DNA of 53,708 bases from assembly GCA_002420005.1 (NCBI GenBank), contig DIHE01000116.1, positions 3,912-57,619 on the forward strand, given 5' to 3'. The position numbers and the translations under genes were made by a program. Shown piece by piece: positions 1 to 8,367 of the stretch (position 1 is its first letter; each line of letters opens with the position of its first letter). Source of the DNA: Holophagales bacterium UBA5704 (GTDB lineage: Bacteria; Acidobacteriota; Thermoanaerobaculia; Multivoradales; UBA5704). The notes beneath the pieces were generated by a model, which saw only the letters and a program-made list of their open reading frames with translations, had not been told where the DNA came from and did not search any database.

Positions 1-85
1 GGCGCCGGCCGCGGGCCTCCATGGTCCACGTGGGCCGCGCCTGCCGGCTATCCTCCGCCAGAACCGCGGGAAAAATCCTCCCGCC

Positions 86-1513
86 GTGGCGGTGGACCGG
101 CAGCTGAACCTGGGCCAGCGCCTCTCCCGGCTCTTCCGTGCGGTCTCCGGCTTGTCGCAGCTCGAGTTCGGCGCCAAGATCGGCATCTTCCCCAGCCTGC
201 TCGACCGCTACGAGCAGGGTAAGGTCAACCCCTCGGCCGAGCATCTGCGCCTCCAAGGGGAGGGAGTGGACCTCACCGTCGCGGCGGGCGAGGAGATTCT
301 GCACTTCGCCGACGTCCTGCGCCGGCCGCAGCAGCGGCCGGGGCTCGGCCGGGCGGCCCTTTTCCAGGCGACCGGCGCCCTGGCGAACCGGGTGGCCGAG
401 CGGCTCCTCCGGCTGCCCCCCGGAGGCCCAGATCCGAAACCGCAAGACCGAGACCACGCCTCAGAGCTGTGGGCGCGCCTGGAGCCCCTGCCTGCGGAGC
501 AGCAGGTGGCCGTGGTGCGCGTGGGGCGGGAGTACCAGAACTGGGCGCTGGCGGAAAAGTGCTGCGCGGGGTCCGTGAAGCAGGTATCCCGCGACCTTGA
601 CCGCGCGGCTTCGCTCGCGCGACTGGCGCGGGAGATCGCCACACGGATCTCCGGGCCGGAGAGCTGGCTCCTCTACGTGGAAGGCTACGCGGCAGGCCAC
701 CTCCCGAACGTCCAGCGGGTCCAAGGTGAGCTGGTGGCCGCGCGGGAAGGCATGGAGGAGGCGAAACAGCTACACCTGGCGGGCGACGACCCCTGGCACC
801 TCCTCGACCCGGGGCGGCTCCTCGACCTGGAAGCCTCCCTGTGCCGGGCCGAGCGCCAGCCCGAGAAAGCTTTGACCCTGCTCGACGAGGCGTTCCCCGT
901 GAGTCACAGCCAGGGTCGTATCCTGATCAAAAAGGGCTACATCCTGGTGGTGATGGGCGACTACGGGCGTGCGCTCGAAACCTTCCTGGCGGCGGAGCCG
1001 CTGGTGGAGCGCGAGGGGGACCCCCGCTTGACGTACATGCTGCTCTTCAACACCGCCGTGGTGCACACCCACCTCGGCCGGTTCGCCGCGGCCGGCCCGC
1101 TGGTACAGCGGGTGAGCGAGCTGGTCGGGGCCGACGAGGGCGAGGCGTGCCGCATCCTCTGGCTGCGCGGGCGCATCGCCGCCGGCCTGGGGCGGCCGCT
1201 GGAGGCACAGAGGCTGCTCGGCGAGGCGCGCCGCGGCTTCGCCGAACGCGACATGTGGTACGACGTGGCCCTGGCCGACCTGGAGATCGCCCCGTTCCTG
1301 CTGGCGGAAGGCAGCACCGAAGAGGTCAAGACGATGGCCACCGAGCTGGTCGAAGCCTTCCGGAAGCGCGGCGTCCATCCCGAGGCCGAAAAAGCCCTGC
1401 AGCTCTTCAAGGATGCGGCGGACAAGGAAGAAGCCACCGCCGAGCTGGCCGGGAAGGTGCTGAGCTATTTGTTCCGTGCGGAGCACCAGCCTGAGCTGGC
1501 GTTTGCGGCGTAG
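86..1513 (+). CDS. HTH (XRE-like) and TPR-repeat transcriptional regulator
   Basis: 475 residues from a GTG start. Residues about 8-60 form a Cro/CI-type helix-turn-helix (LSQLEFGAKIGI followed by LLDRYEQGKVNPS, the usual recognition-helix pattern). Residues about 160-460 are all-helical with TPR-like pairs (for example KALTLLDEAF and GRALETFLAAEPLVE). HTH plus TPR is the design of peptide- or protein-sensing regulators (RRNPP-like and the looser XRE-TPR group), but no closer family was recognised. The start is uncertain: no good Shine-Dalgarno sequence precedes 86, and the next in-frame GTG is at 92. The gene converges with a small minus-strand gene that overlaps its last ~107 bases, and it lies 730 bases upstream of a RiPP operon it might control. 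Function is inferred from domains only. Confidence 0.75.
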   Translation: MAVDRQLNLGQRLSRLFRAVSGLSQLEFGAKIGIFPSLLDRYEQGKVNPSAEHLRLQGEGVDLTVAAGEEILHFADVLRRPQQRPGLGRAALFQATGALANRVAERLLRLPPGGPDPKPQDRDHASELWARLEPLPAEQQVAVVRVGREYQNWALAEKCCAGSVKQVSRDLDRAASLARLAREIATRISGPESWLLYVEGYAAGHLPNVQRVQGELVAAREGMEEAKQLHLAGDDPWHLLDPGRLLDLEASLCRAERQPEKALTLLDEAFPVSHSQGRILIKKGYILVVMGDYGRALETFLAAEPLVEREGDPRLTYMLLFNTAVVHTHLGRFAAAGPLVQRVSELVGADEGEACRILWLRGRIAAGLGRPLEAQRLLGEARRGFAERDMWYDVALADLEIAPFLLAEGSTEEVKTMATELVEAFRKRGVHPEAEKALQLFKDAADKEEATAELAGKVLSYLFRAEHQPELAFAA

Positions 1514-1787
1514 GGGGGGCGGAAGTGCGGGTGATCCCGAACAGCCGATGGATGAACAAGCCCTCGGTCTCGCACGCAACCGCGCTCCAGCCGTCGCCGC
1601 GGTGGAAGGCGGCGATGGTCGTTGCGCCGGCATCATCCTCGTAAGGGTATTCCTCGACCGGTTCCAAGACGACCACATCGGCAAGGAACTGACTTTCCTC
1701 GACAGCCAGGGGAGCCGCCCCCGCCACGCGGTGGGAGCGGCGGGCAGGCTCACTGGCCGGGCTGTGGGACGAAGAAGCATTCATCAT
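1407..1787 (-). CDS. Small hypothetical protein facing the HTH-TPR gene
   Basis: 126 residues, starting MMNASSSHSP. Supporting a real gene: a textbook Shine-Dalgarno AGGAGG seven bases before the tandem ATG codons (1787/1784), and a first ~85 codons with normal coding texture, including the acidic stretch VVVLEPVEEYPYEDDAGATT and GDGWSAVACETEGLF. The last ~40 residues are Pro/Ala/Arg-rich and overlap the end of the HTH-TPR gene in antisense, so the true end may be earlier or the tail poorly conserved. There is no signal peptide or membrane segment, and no family was recognised. The strong ribosome site and tail-to-tail placement suggest a partner or target of the HTH-TPR regulator, but that is conjecture. 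Confidence 0.5.
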   Translation of the reverse strand: MMNASSSHSPASEPARRSHRVAGAAPLAVEESQFLADVVVLEPVEEYPYEDDAGATTIAAFHRGDGWSAVACETEGLFIHRLFGITRTSAPPTPQTPAQAGAPHGTNSSAPSRPARRWLLPCPPHP

Positions 1788-2246
1788 GACGTCGCCTCCT
1801 CGGGTAGGTTTGTGGTTTCAGCGGTGCCCTGGCGCCTGAATGCGTCCCTTGAGGACACCCGTCGCTTACTCTCGGGCCGTTGGTAGCATACTGCGGGGAC
1901 GCACCCCCCAACCAGGGTGACAAGCTGCCCGGGTCTCCAACATCCAGAGCCAACGCGGCATCCCGTCTCTCCCTCCAGCCACCGGCGCCTCCGATCTTGG
2001 CACCTATGCAGGTATCTGATTGCCGCCAAAGGTACCGCAGTAAGGTATCCTGGAATCATGATGCCGCTCCTTGGTGAGTCCGGCGGTGCCGGCGACCGGC
2101 TCGGTTCGCGGGGCGCTCGTAGGCAACTTCAGATGTTCTTCAGTTTTTTGTCCCGTTTGGGCCTCCTGAAGCACCATGTTCTTATGAAGGTGTAGTGATT
2201 CCGCTGAACGCCAGATGTTCGACCCCGGAGGGGCGAGGAGAAGCGG
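1788..2246. other. Intergenic region between small gene and radical SAM gene
   Basis: About 460 bases separate two divergently transcribed genes, so promoters for both should lie here. No convincing protein-coding frame, palindrome or strong TTGACA/TATAAT pair was found. By eye the region is less GC-rich than its surroundings (for example the T-run near 2140-2160). The ribosome site for the downstream gene (GAGGAGAAGCGG before the ATG at 2247) lies at its right edge. Confidence 0.4.
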
Positions 2247-3743
2247 ATGCTTCGAGCGAGCAGCTATGTCCTCTATGTAGACCTGCCGGATCTGGCCGAC
2301 GAGATGCTCCTGGTCCAGACCTACACAGGGGCCTTTGACCGGGTGTCTCGCCGTATCGGCGCTTACGTGCGCTCTCTCGAAGCGGCACGGCCCGCCAAAC
2401 CACTCTATGGGGAATGGAGCCCGAGCGAAACCGCCGAGCCAGCCGGCGAGCCCCCTTCGGATACGGCTCTTGAGACCTTGACGAGGCGCGGCTATCTGAC
2501 CCGCATGACCCCCGAGCAGGAAGAGGAGTTCTTCCGGCTGTATGTGGAGCGCCTTCATGGCCTCTTTGCGAACCGCTGGCCCACCTACCTCTTCATGCCC
2601 ACCTACGACTGCAACCTCCGCTGCTCGTACTGCTTCCAGGACCACATGCGGACGGATCCGGGCTACAGCCATCTTCTCAAGCGCATGACACCGGCGATGG
2701 TGGACCGGATCTTCCTGGCGATGCCCAAGGTCGAGGCCCTGCATGGCATCCCTTCGGAAGCCGAAACGAAGATGGACATCGGCTTTTTCGGCGGCGAGCC
2801 CCTCCTCGCCGACAATCGACCGATCGTCGAGCACGTCATCGGCCGAGCCAGGGCTCGCGGGGCCGCACGGTTCTGGGCGATCTCAAACGGAACCGAGCTC
2901 GATGCCTATGAAGACCTGCTGAGCCCGGAGCTTCTGGGGAACGTCCAGATCACCCTGGATGGCCCACCCGGCCGCCACGACAAACGGCGCATCTACGCGG
3001 ACGGGAGCGGCTCCTGGGCAAAGATTGTCGGCAACATCCAGCGCTGCCTGGATCGTGGAGTGCAGGTCTCCATCCGGACCAATGTCGACCGTGGCAACCT
3101 GGGCGAGCTTCCAGAGCTTGCCGACGAAATCATCCGCCACGGGTGGAATCGCTTCCCGCATTTCGGCACGCAGGTGGCCCCCATCCGCGGCTCCCATGAC
3201 AAGCCGGGATCTCGCGAGACCCTGAACACCTGGGAGCTGGACCAGCTCCTGACCGAGCTTCGCGGCAGCCACCCGGAAACCAGTATTCTGGGAAGGGTGG
3301 ACGATGGGCTGCGCAGTCAGGCAGACCGCGTCTTCCGGCATCAGGGCATCCCCTCGTTCAAGTCGAGCTTTTGCGCGGCCCACACGGGGATGTACATCTT
3401 TGATCCGTTCGGCGACATCTATGCCTGCTGGGAAAAGACGGGGGACCAGAAGGTCAGGATCGGGCACGTCGATGACCAAAGCGAGGTCCAATTCGCCTTC
3501 GACGTCCAAGCTCTTTGGCGCAACCGTACCGTGACGTCGAACCCGGTCTGCCTGCGTTGCCGTTACAACCTTTTCTGCGGAGGGGGCTGCGCCGTCCTCG
3601 CCATGGACAGCGGAGGGGATTTCTACCGGAACTACTGCGACGGCTTTGCGCAGAGGTTCCGGGCGGCCGTGGCCGATTCCTTCGTGGACTTCACGGCTGG
3701 GAGAGCCCCGGAGAAGGCGACCCGGGCGCTCTGTGACGTTTGA
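2247..3743 (+). CDS. Radical SAM/SPASM peptide maturase
   Basis: 498 residues. The radical SAM cluster motif CNLRCSYC (CxxxCxxC) is at about 122-129, followed by GFFGGEPLL, the GGE SAM-binding signature. The C-terminus carries a complete SPASM set: C-x12-G-x4-C from the FCAAHTG segment, then CLRCRYNLFCGGGC (CxxCx5CxxxC) and a last Cys in NYCDG, which would hold two auxiliary 4Fe-4S clusters. Enzymes of this build modify ribosomal peptides (thioether, epimer or C-C crosslinks) or sulfatases. No sulfatase is nearby, whereas a Cys-rich small peptide gene starts 45 bases downstream, so peptide maturation is the best reading. The N-terminal ~115 residues match no domain I can name. The start at 2247 is set by a GAGGAG ribosome site. 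Confidence 0.85.
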   Translation: MLRASSYVLYVDLPDLADEMLLVQTYTGAFDRVSRRIGAYVRSLEAARPAKPLYGEWSPSETAEPAGEPPSDTALETLTRRGYLTRMTPEQEEEFFRLYVERLHGLFANRWPTYLFMPTYDCNLRCSYCFQDHMRTDPGYSHLLKRMTPAMVDRIFLAMPKVEALHGIPSEAETKMDIGFFGGEPLLADNRPIVEHVIGRARARGAARFWAISNGTELDAYEDLLSPELLGNVQITLDGPPGRHDKRRIYADGSGSWAKIVGNIQRCLDRGVQVSIRTNVDRGNLGELPELADEIIRHGWNRFPHFGTQVAPIRGSHDKPGSRETLNTWELDQLLTELRGSHPETSILGRVDDGLRSQADRVFRHQGIPSFKSSFCAAHTGMYIFDPFGDIYACWEKTGDQKVRIGHVDDQSEVQFAFDVQALWRNRTVTSNPVCLRCRYNLFCGGGCAVLAMDSGGDFYRNYCDGFAQRFRAAVADSFVDFTAGRAPEKATRALCDV

Positions 3744-3788
3744 CTCAGATTATCGGCCCGCCAGGGCCTTGCACCGAAAGGAGGGAGG

Positions 3789-4004
3789 ATGGACAAGAAG
3801 CGCACAGCGGATGATGAAATTGTCAGCCTGAACCAGGAGCTGTTCAGCCTGGACGCGGGCAACCTGACAGTCGAGGAGCTCGACCGACGCCTGGAGCTTG
3901 CCGTCGCTGCACTGGAGACGAACTTCGTCTGTGACACCTTCACCTGCGGGAGCTTCAGAAGCTGCGGCGTCTTCGGCTGCGGCGCCTTCGGCGTCAAGAT
4001 CTAG
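3789..4004 (+). CDS. Candidate RiPP precursor with four Cys-x-x-Phe repeats
   Basis: 71 residues with a strong ribosome site (AGGAGGGAGG) just before the ATG. Residues 1-43 look like a leader: charged, Cys-free and helical (NLTVEELDRRLELAVAAL). The last ~28 residues are the likely core, with Cys at 48, 53, 59 and 64. Each Cys is followed three residues later by Phe (51, 56, 62, 67), giving CDTF, CGSF, CGVF and CGAF, and three are also preceded by Phe-x (F46, F51, F62). The peptide sits between a radical SAM/SPASM enzyme and a membrane protease, the usual precursor position. Thioether (sactipeptide/ranthipeptide) or Phe-based cyclophane chemistry are both possible; the sequence does not decide. 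No known precursor family was recognised. Confidence 0.85.
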   Translation: MDKKRTADDEIVSLNQELFSLDAGNLTVEELDRRLELAVAALETNFVCDTFTCGSFRSCGVFGCGAFGVKI

Positions 4005-4012
4005 AGAAGTGA

Positions 4013-4041
4013 GGCGGCGGGGCGCGGTTCGCCCCGCCGCC
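4013..4041 (+). terminator. Strong GC hairpin after precursor gene (attenuator-like)
   Basis: GGCGGCGGGGCG pairs perfectly with CGCCCCGCCGCC across a five-base loop (12-bp stem), nine bases after the precursor stop codon. No U-tract follows, so it is probably a leaky terminator or an mRNA 3' end stabiliser, either of which would raise precursor output over the downstream protease and transporter genes. Confidence 0.65.
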
Positions 4042-4071
4042 GCCAGATTCTGCCAGAGAGGGTGACGAAAG

Positions 4072-5337
4072 TTGGAGACGCATGCCAACGCATTGGACCT
4101 GCGCGGTTTTCAGGGCCTGACCGAACCGATCCGGCTCGAAACCGCGGGGGGGGCCTGCCACTATCTTCTGATCTCGGGAAGCGGGCGACCGATCAAGCTC
4201 TCGGCGACATCCTATCTTCTGGTGAAGGAGGTTCATGCAGGCCGCTCCTTTCCATCGCTCGCCCAGGAGTTTTCCGCCAAAGGTGCTCGCGCGGTCACTG
4301 CCGCAGAGGTGGAGGCCGCTTACCAGAGCGTCGAAGCCCAGATCGCCGAGATCGAAGGGAGACCGGAAGGCGGTTCTCTTCCTGCCGGCTTCTGGTGGGT
4401 TCGGCGGTTGGTGCGGGAGGCAACAGTCTCCCGCCTGGCGGTGCGCCTCGGCTTCGCCTTCACGCCTGCCGTCGGGTTTCCCCTTTGCCTGCTGGCCGGC
4501 TTCGCTTTCTTGTGGGCTCTCCGGCAGGCACCCCCACCGCTGGAGGCACAAGGTCTGGGCATCTGGCTTGCCTACGCTCTTTTCGTCGGCTCCCTTCTGG
4601 CCCATGAGCTCGGCCATGCCACAGCCTGCGCCCGCTTCGGTGCCAAGCCCAGCGACATCGGCTTCACGATGTACCTCATCTATCCGGCTTTCTACAGCGA
4701 TGTCACCTCAGCGTGGCGACTCCCGCGCCGCCACCGTGTGCTGGTCGATATCGGCGGTATTTTCTTCCAGATGGTCGTGGGAGCGGTGTGCATCGGCGCT
4801 TATCGGCTCTGGCCTTGGCCACCACTGGTCACCACGGCCTGGATGATCTGGGTCAGCATCCTCTTTTCGTTGAACCCTGTGTTTCGCTTCGACGGCTACT
4901 GGGTGCTCGCCGACGCTCTCGGCGTCACGAACCTATCGAAGCAGCCCGGCCTGCTAGGGCGGCATCTTCTCGATCGCCTGAGGGGCCGGCGCCCAAGGGC
5001 AGCCCTTCCCGGGCCCTGGTGGCTGGTTTCTGTGCTGGCCCTCTATTCCATCCTGGCGTTTGGCGTGTGGGGCGCCTTTCTCCTCCGCTTGGGTCCCTAT
5101 CTCGCGGCCCGGCTGATGGCGCTACCCGGTGTGGCTCGCTCCACTCTGGAGACGGTCGTGCAGCACGGCTGGGCCCGGCAGTCAGCCCTCGCGATCGGGG
5201 CATTTCTTGCGCTTCTCTTCCTGCTCGCCGCCGCGGTGTTCGGTTTGACCCAGCTTGCTCGCACCGTTCTTTCCTGGGGTTGGGCCAGGCTTCCAGAAGT
5301 CTTCCGGAGACCACGTCCGGTCGCCGAGCTGACGTAA
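4072..5337 (+). CDS. M50-type membrane zinc peptidase with RRE-like N-domain (YydH-like)
   Basis: 421 residues from a TTG start behind GAGAGGGTGACGAAAG. Residues ~1-100 resemble a PqqD-type RiPP recognition element: a beta-rich start, then a helical part (LSATSYLLVKEVHAGRSF and TAAEVEAAYQSVEAQIAEIE). The rest is polytopic membrane protein with the zinc motif HELGH at 178-182 and a second ligand motif FDGYW around Asp274, as in site-2 proteases and the 'putative peptide zinc metalloprotease' group containing Bacillus YydH. Family knowledge suggests intramembrane removal of the leader or release of the modified peptide. It follows the precursor by 67 bases. The RRE assignment is a fold-level guess, whereas the protease assignment is firm. 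Confidence 0.8.
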   Translation: METHANALDLRGFQGLTEPIRLETAGGACHYLLISGSGRPIKLSATSYLLVKEVHAGRSFPSLAQEFSAKGARAVTAAEVEAAYQSVEAQIAEIEGRPEGGSLPAGFWWVRRLVREATVSRLAVRLGFAFTPAVGFPLCLLAGFAFLWALRQAPPPLEAQGLGIWLAYALFVGSLLAHELGHATACARFGAKPSDIGFTMYLIYPAFYSDVTSAWRLPRRHRVLVDIGGIFFQMVVGAVCIGAYRLWPWPPLVTTAWMIWVSILFSLNPVFRFDGYWVLADALGVTNLSKQPGLLGRHLLDRLRGRRPRAALPGPWWLVSVLALYSILAFGVWGAFLLRLGPYLAARLMALPGVARSTLETVVQHGWARQSALAIGAFLALLFLLAAAVFGLTQLARTVLSWGWARLPEVFRRPRPVAELT

Positions 5338-5354
5338 GGTCAGGTAACCCCCTC

Positions 5355-7763
5355 ATGCCCTTCGGAACCGAGCTGAAACGAGCCCTGCGGGCGCGCCTTC
5401 GCCGGCCCTGGGCCGGTCTCCTGATCGTGCTCACGCTCGCCCTGGGCATCGGCGCCTCCGCCGCCATGGCCGGGCTGGCGGATGTGGCGCTGTGGCGCCC
5501 GTTGCCTTTCCCGCAGCCGGATCGGCTGGTGGTGATCTCGGCGGTTCGTGAAGGCCTGCCGGCTGATTGGCGGACGGCCTCATATCCTGATTTCGTCGAC
5601 TGGCAAAGCCGCGCACGCGGGCTTGACGCCCTGGCGATCAACCGGCTCTGGTCTCCGATCCTGCGCAGCGGCGCGGAGCCGGTGCGTGTCGAAGGCGCCG
5701 AGGTTTCGCCGGAGCTGCTCGACCTTCTCGGTGTCCGGCCGGTGCGGGGCCGCCCCTTGCAAGCGCAAGACTTTCGCCCGGGCGCCGCTTCGGTCGTGCT
5801 GCTCAGCGACCGATTGTGGCGCGAGCAGCTCGGCGGCGATCCCGGTCTTGTGGGCAAGGCGGTCTCGCTCGACGAGCGTTCGTTCACCGTGGTCGGCATC
5901 CTGGCGCCGCGCGCTCCGCTCACCGAGCCGTTGTTCTTCCGCCCCCCGGACGCCCTCGTGCCGCTCGTCGTGGACCCGCAAGGAGCCGGGCGGGGCAGCC
6001 GCATCTACCGGGTCGTCGCCCGGCTGGGCGCCGGAGTACCGGTGAGCCGGGCCCGGAGGGAGCTTGCCGCCGTGGCGCAGGCTCTGGCGGCCGAGCACCC
6101 GAAGACGAATGCCGGCTGGTCTGTCGAGGTGGCGCTTCTTCGCGAGGTTCTCGTGGGCGACATCCGGCCGGCCCTACGGCTTCTGGTCGGTGCGGGACTC
6201 CTGGTCCTGCTGCTGGCCTGTGCCAACGTCGCCAACGTCCTGGTGACCGAAGCCGCCTTGCGCCGCCGCGAGCTGGCCTTGCAAGCGGCCCTCGGCGCCG
6301 GGAGGCGGTTCTTGTTCCAGACTCTCGCCGCCGAGAGCCTCCCCCTCGCGGCACTCGGCTGGGGCTTGGGGCTTCTGGTCACTTGGGGGTGCTGGCACTG
6401 GGTGGGCGGCGTTCTGCCCGGCTCGATCCCCGGCGCCACCCACCTCGTGCTCGACGGCCGCATCCTCGCTCTGTCGCTCGGGCTGACCGGCGCTGCGGTC
6501 CTTCTTGTTGCAGGGGCACCGCTGCTCGCGGGGTCGCGGATCTCCTTTCAGGAGCTGACCGGCGGCGTTGCCGCTGCGTCTCCCGGCCGATCCCAGGGAG
6601 CACGGCAGCTCGTCCTGGTCGGAGAGATCGCTCTTGCCACCCTTCTCCTGATCAGCGCGGCGCTGATGACCCGCAGCCTTCTCCGCCTCCTGGCGGTCGA
6701 TCCGGGCTTCCGGCCGGAACGCACCTGGGCATTCGAGCTGGAGCTCCCGTTCACCCGCTACGCTGAGCCCCGGCCGGCGCAAACCTTGGTCCGTGAGCTC
6801 CTGGAGGGGGTGCGCAACCTGCCGGGAAGGTTCGACGCAGCGGTCGCCACCCGCCTGCCGTTCCAGGGCGGCGGCATGAGCACCGGGGTCGGCACCGCCG
6901 AGGCACAGCTTCAGGACTGGCAGATCGAGCTCAAGGGTGTGAGCCCGGGGTACTTCGCGACTCTCGGCATCCCGCTTCTCCGGGGACGCGACTTCACCGA
7001 ACAGGATCTCGACGGCGACCGCAAGGTGGTCGTGCTCAATGCGACGGCGGCCGAGCGCCTCTGGCCCGGGCAGGACCCGATCGGCCGCCTTGTCTTCATC
7101 GATTGGGACCTGCCGGCTCCCCGCGAAGTCATCGGTCTCGTCGCTGATGTGCGCCAGGAAACGATGCGCCAGCCGGCCCGGCCCGAGGTCTACCTGCCGT
7201 TTCATCAACTGCCCTACTGGTCGCTGGTGCTGGCCGTGCACACGCCGCGGCAGGCGGAGGTCGGCGGGCTGGCCACCCAGGTGCGCCGCGTGGCGCAACG
7301 GATCGACCCCGAGGTTCCGGTGCTCGCCTCTGCGCCAGTCCAGGAACTGGTGGATGCGACGTTGGGCTCCCAGCGGCTGCAGACCCGCATCGTCGCGGTC
7401 TTCACCACCCTCGGTGTCCTGCTTGCTCTGGCCGGCGTCTTCGGAGTCACCGCGGCACTGGTGGAACGGGAGCGGCGAGCCATCGCGGTGCGGATCGCGG
7501 TCGGCGCCCTTCCTCGCGACGTTCTCCGCCTGATCCTCCGCCGGGCGACCTTGCTCGTGGTGGCCGGCCTGGCGGCGGGGCTGATCGGCGCAGCCCTGGC
7601 GACGCGCCTTCTGCGCAGCCTCTTGTTCGAAGTCCGTACTCTGGACGGACTCAGTTTCGTGTTCACGCCACTCTTGCTGGCCGGGCTCGCGTTGGCCGCG
7701 GCGGCCTTGCCCGCCTGGCGCGCCACCCGGATCGATCCGGCCGCCCTTCTCAAGGAACCCTGA
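5355..7763 (+). CDS. ADOP-family ABC transporter permease
   Basis: 802 residues from the ATG at 5355, 17 bases after the protease gene. It shows the duplicated MacB/FtsX layout: N-terminal helix (LLIVLTLALGIGASAAMAG), periplasmic MacB-core domain starting WRPLPFPQPDRLVVIS, three helices around residues 270-390, a second core domain, and three C-terminal helices ending in IDPAALLKEP. These features define the acidobacterial duplicated orphan permeases, which characteristically lack an adjacent ATPase, and none is encoded in this operon. In context it may export the matured peptide or protect the cell from it, in place of the YydIJ ABC pair. The coupling ATPase must come from elsewhere. Confidence 0.85.
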   Translation: MPFGTELKRALRARLRRPWAGLLIVLTLALGIGASAAMAGLADVALWRPLPFPQPDRLVVISAVREGLPADWRTASYPDFVDWQSRARGLDALAINRLWSPILRSGAEPVRVEGAEVSPELLDLLGVRPVRGRPLQAQDFRPGAASVVLLSDRLWREQLGGDPGLVGKAVSLDERSFTVVGILAPRAPLTEPLFFRPPDALVPLVVDPQGAGRGSRIYRVVARLGAGVPVSRARRELAAVAQALAAEHPKTNAGWSVEVALLREVLVGDIRPALRLLVGAGLLVLLLACANVANVLVTEAALRRRELALQAALGAGRRFLFQTLAAESLPLAALGWGLGLLVTWGCWHWVGGVLPGSIPGATHLVLDGRILALSLGLTGAAVLLVAGAPLLAGSRISFQELTGGVAAASPGRSQGARQLVLVGEIALATLLLISAALMTRSLLRLLAVDPGFRPERTWAFELELPFTRYAEPRPAQTLVRELLEGVRNLPGRFDAAVATRLPFQGGGMSTGVGTAEAQLQDWQIELKGVSPGYFATLGIPLLRGRDFTEQDLDGDRKVVVLNATAAERLWPGQDPIGRLVFIDWDLPAPREVIGLVADVRQETMRQPARPEVYLPFHQLPYWSLVLAVHTPRQAEVGGLATQVRRVAQRIDPEVPVLASAPVQELVDATLGSQRLQTRIVAVFTTLGVLLALAGVFGVTAALVERERRAIAVRIAVGALPRDVLRLILRRATLLVVAGLAAGLIGAALATRLLRSLLFEVRTLDGLSFVFTPLLLAGLALAAAALPAWRATRIDPAALLKEP

Positions 7764-7781
7764 CACAAGGAGGTTTGCCTC

Positions 7782-8225
7782 ATGAGAACGAACATCTCCT
7801 GGGCTCGCGTGCGTGATGGGCTCGCACTGCTTCTCGCCGCCGGGCTCGCCGGCATTCTGGTCTATACCTGGTCGGTCGAGGTGACCGGCCGTACCCGCTC
7901 CCAGCAGTTGGCGGCGCTGGAGAGTGAGCTACGGCCGGCGCAGCAGGCCCTGCTGGCGACCGGACCAGCGGCTTCCCGCCAGCGGATGGCGGCTCTGGAG
8001 GCAGAGCTCGCCAGACTCCAGCAGGCGACGCCCGCTCAAGCCCGGCGGCAGACCCGCGAAGCGATGCAACGCTGGCTTGATCAGAACGATACCCTCCCCG
8101 CGAGGGAAACCACGCACCGTAACCCTCGAGTCCTGCTGGGCCTCGCGGTCGTCCTGGCTTTCGGATTGCTGGCGCTGACCGCCAGCCGCTGGCTGCCCGG
8201 CACGGCGCGAAACTCGGTGGCATAA
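7782..8225 (+). CDS. Two-helix membrane protein with coiled coil, last gene of RiPP operon
   Basis: 147 residues with an excellent ribosome site (AAGGAGG) and an 18-base gap after the permease. Hydrophobic helices lie at ~10-30 (DGLALLLAAGLAGILVYTW) and ~110-132 (VLLGLAVVLAFGLLALTASR). Between them is a charged, Gln/Ala-rich heptad-like stretch (residues 40-95) that probably forms a periplasmic coiled coil. No family was recognised. Position and topology suggest an accessory to the permease (adaptor or immunity), which is inference from context. Confidence 0.65.
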   Translation: MRTNISWARVRDGLALLLAAGLAGILVYTWSVEVTGRTRSQQLAALESELRPAQQALLATGPAASRQRMAALEAELARLQQATPAQARRQTREAMQRWLDQNDTLPARETTHRNPRVLLGLAVVLAFGLLALTASRWLPGTARNSVA

Positions 8226-8367
8226 ATCGCTGAAGGAACCCGAAGGCGAGCCCTTCTCCCCAAACCGCGGTCAGCCCCTGCTGTCCTTGCATGGCTTCTG
8301 CTCCTTCACCTGGCACCCGCGCCCGCTGCGTTCGGGTAGGGGGAGGGGAGGGAAGCGGAATTCGGGC

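Noticed and set aside
4713..5354. Extension of the permease frame upstream into the protease gene
   Set aside because: The upstream part overlaps the M50 protease in another frame and is Arg/Pro-rich; the permease's conserved N-terminal helix begins just after the ATG at 5355.
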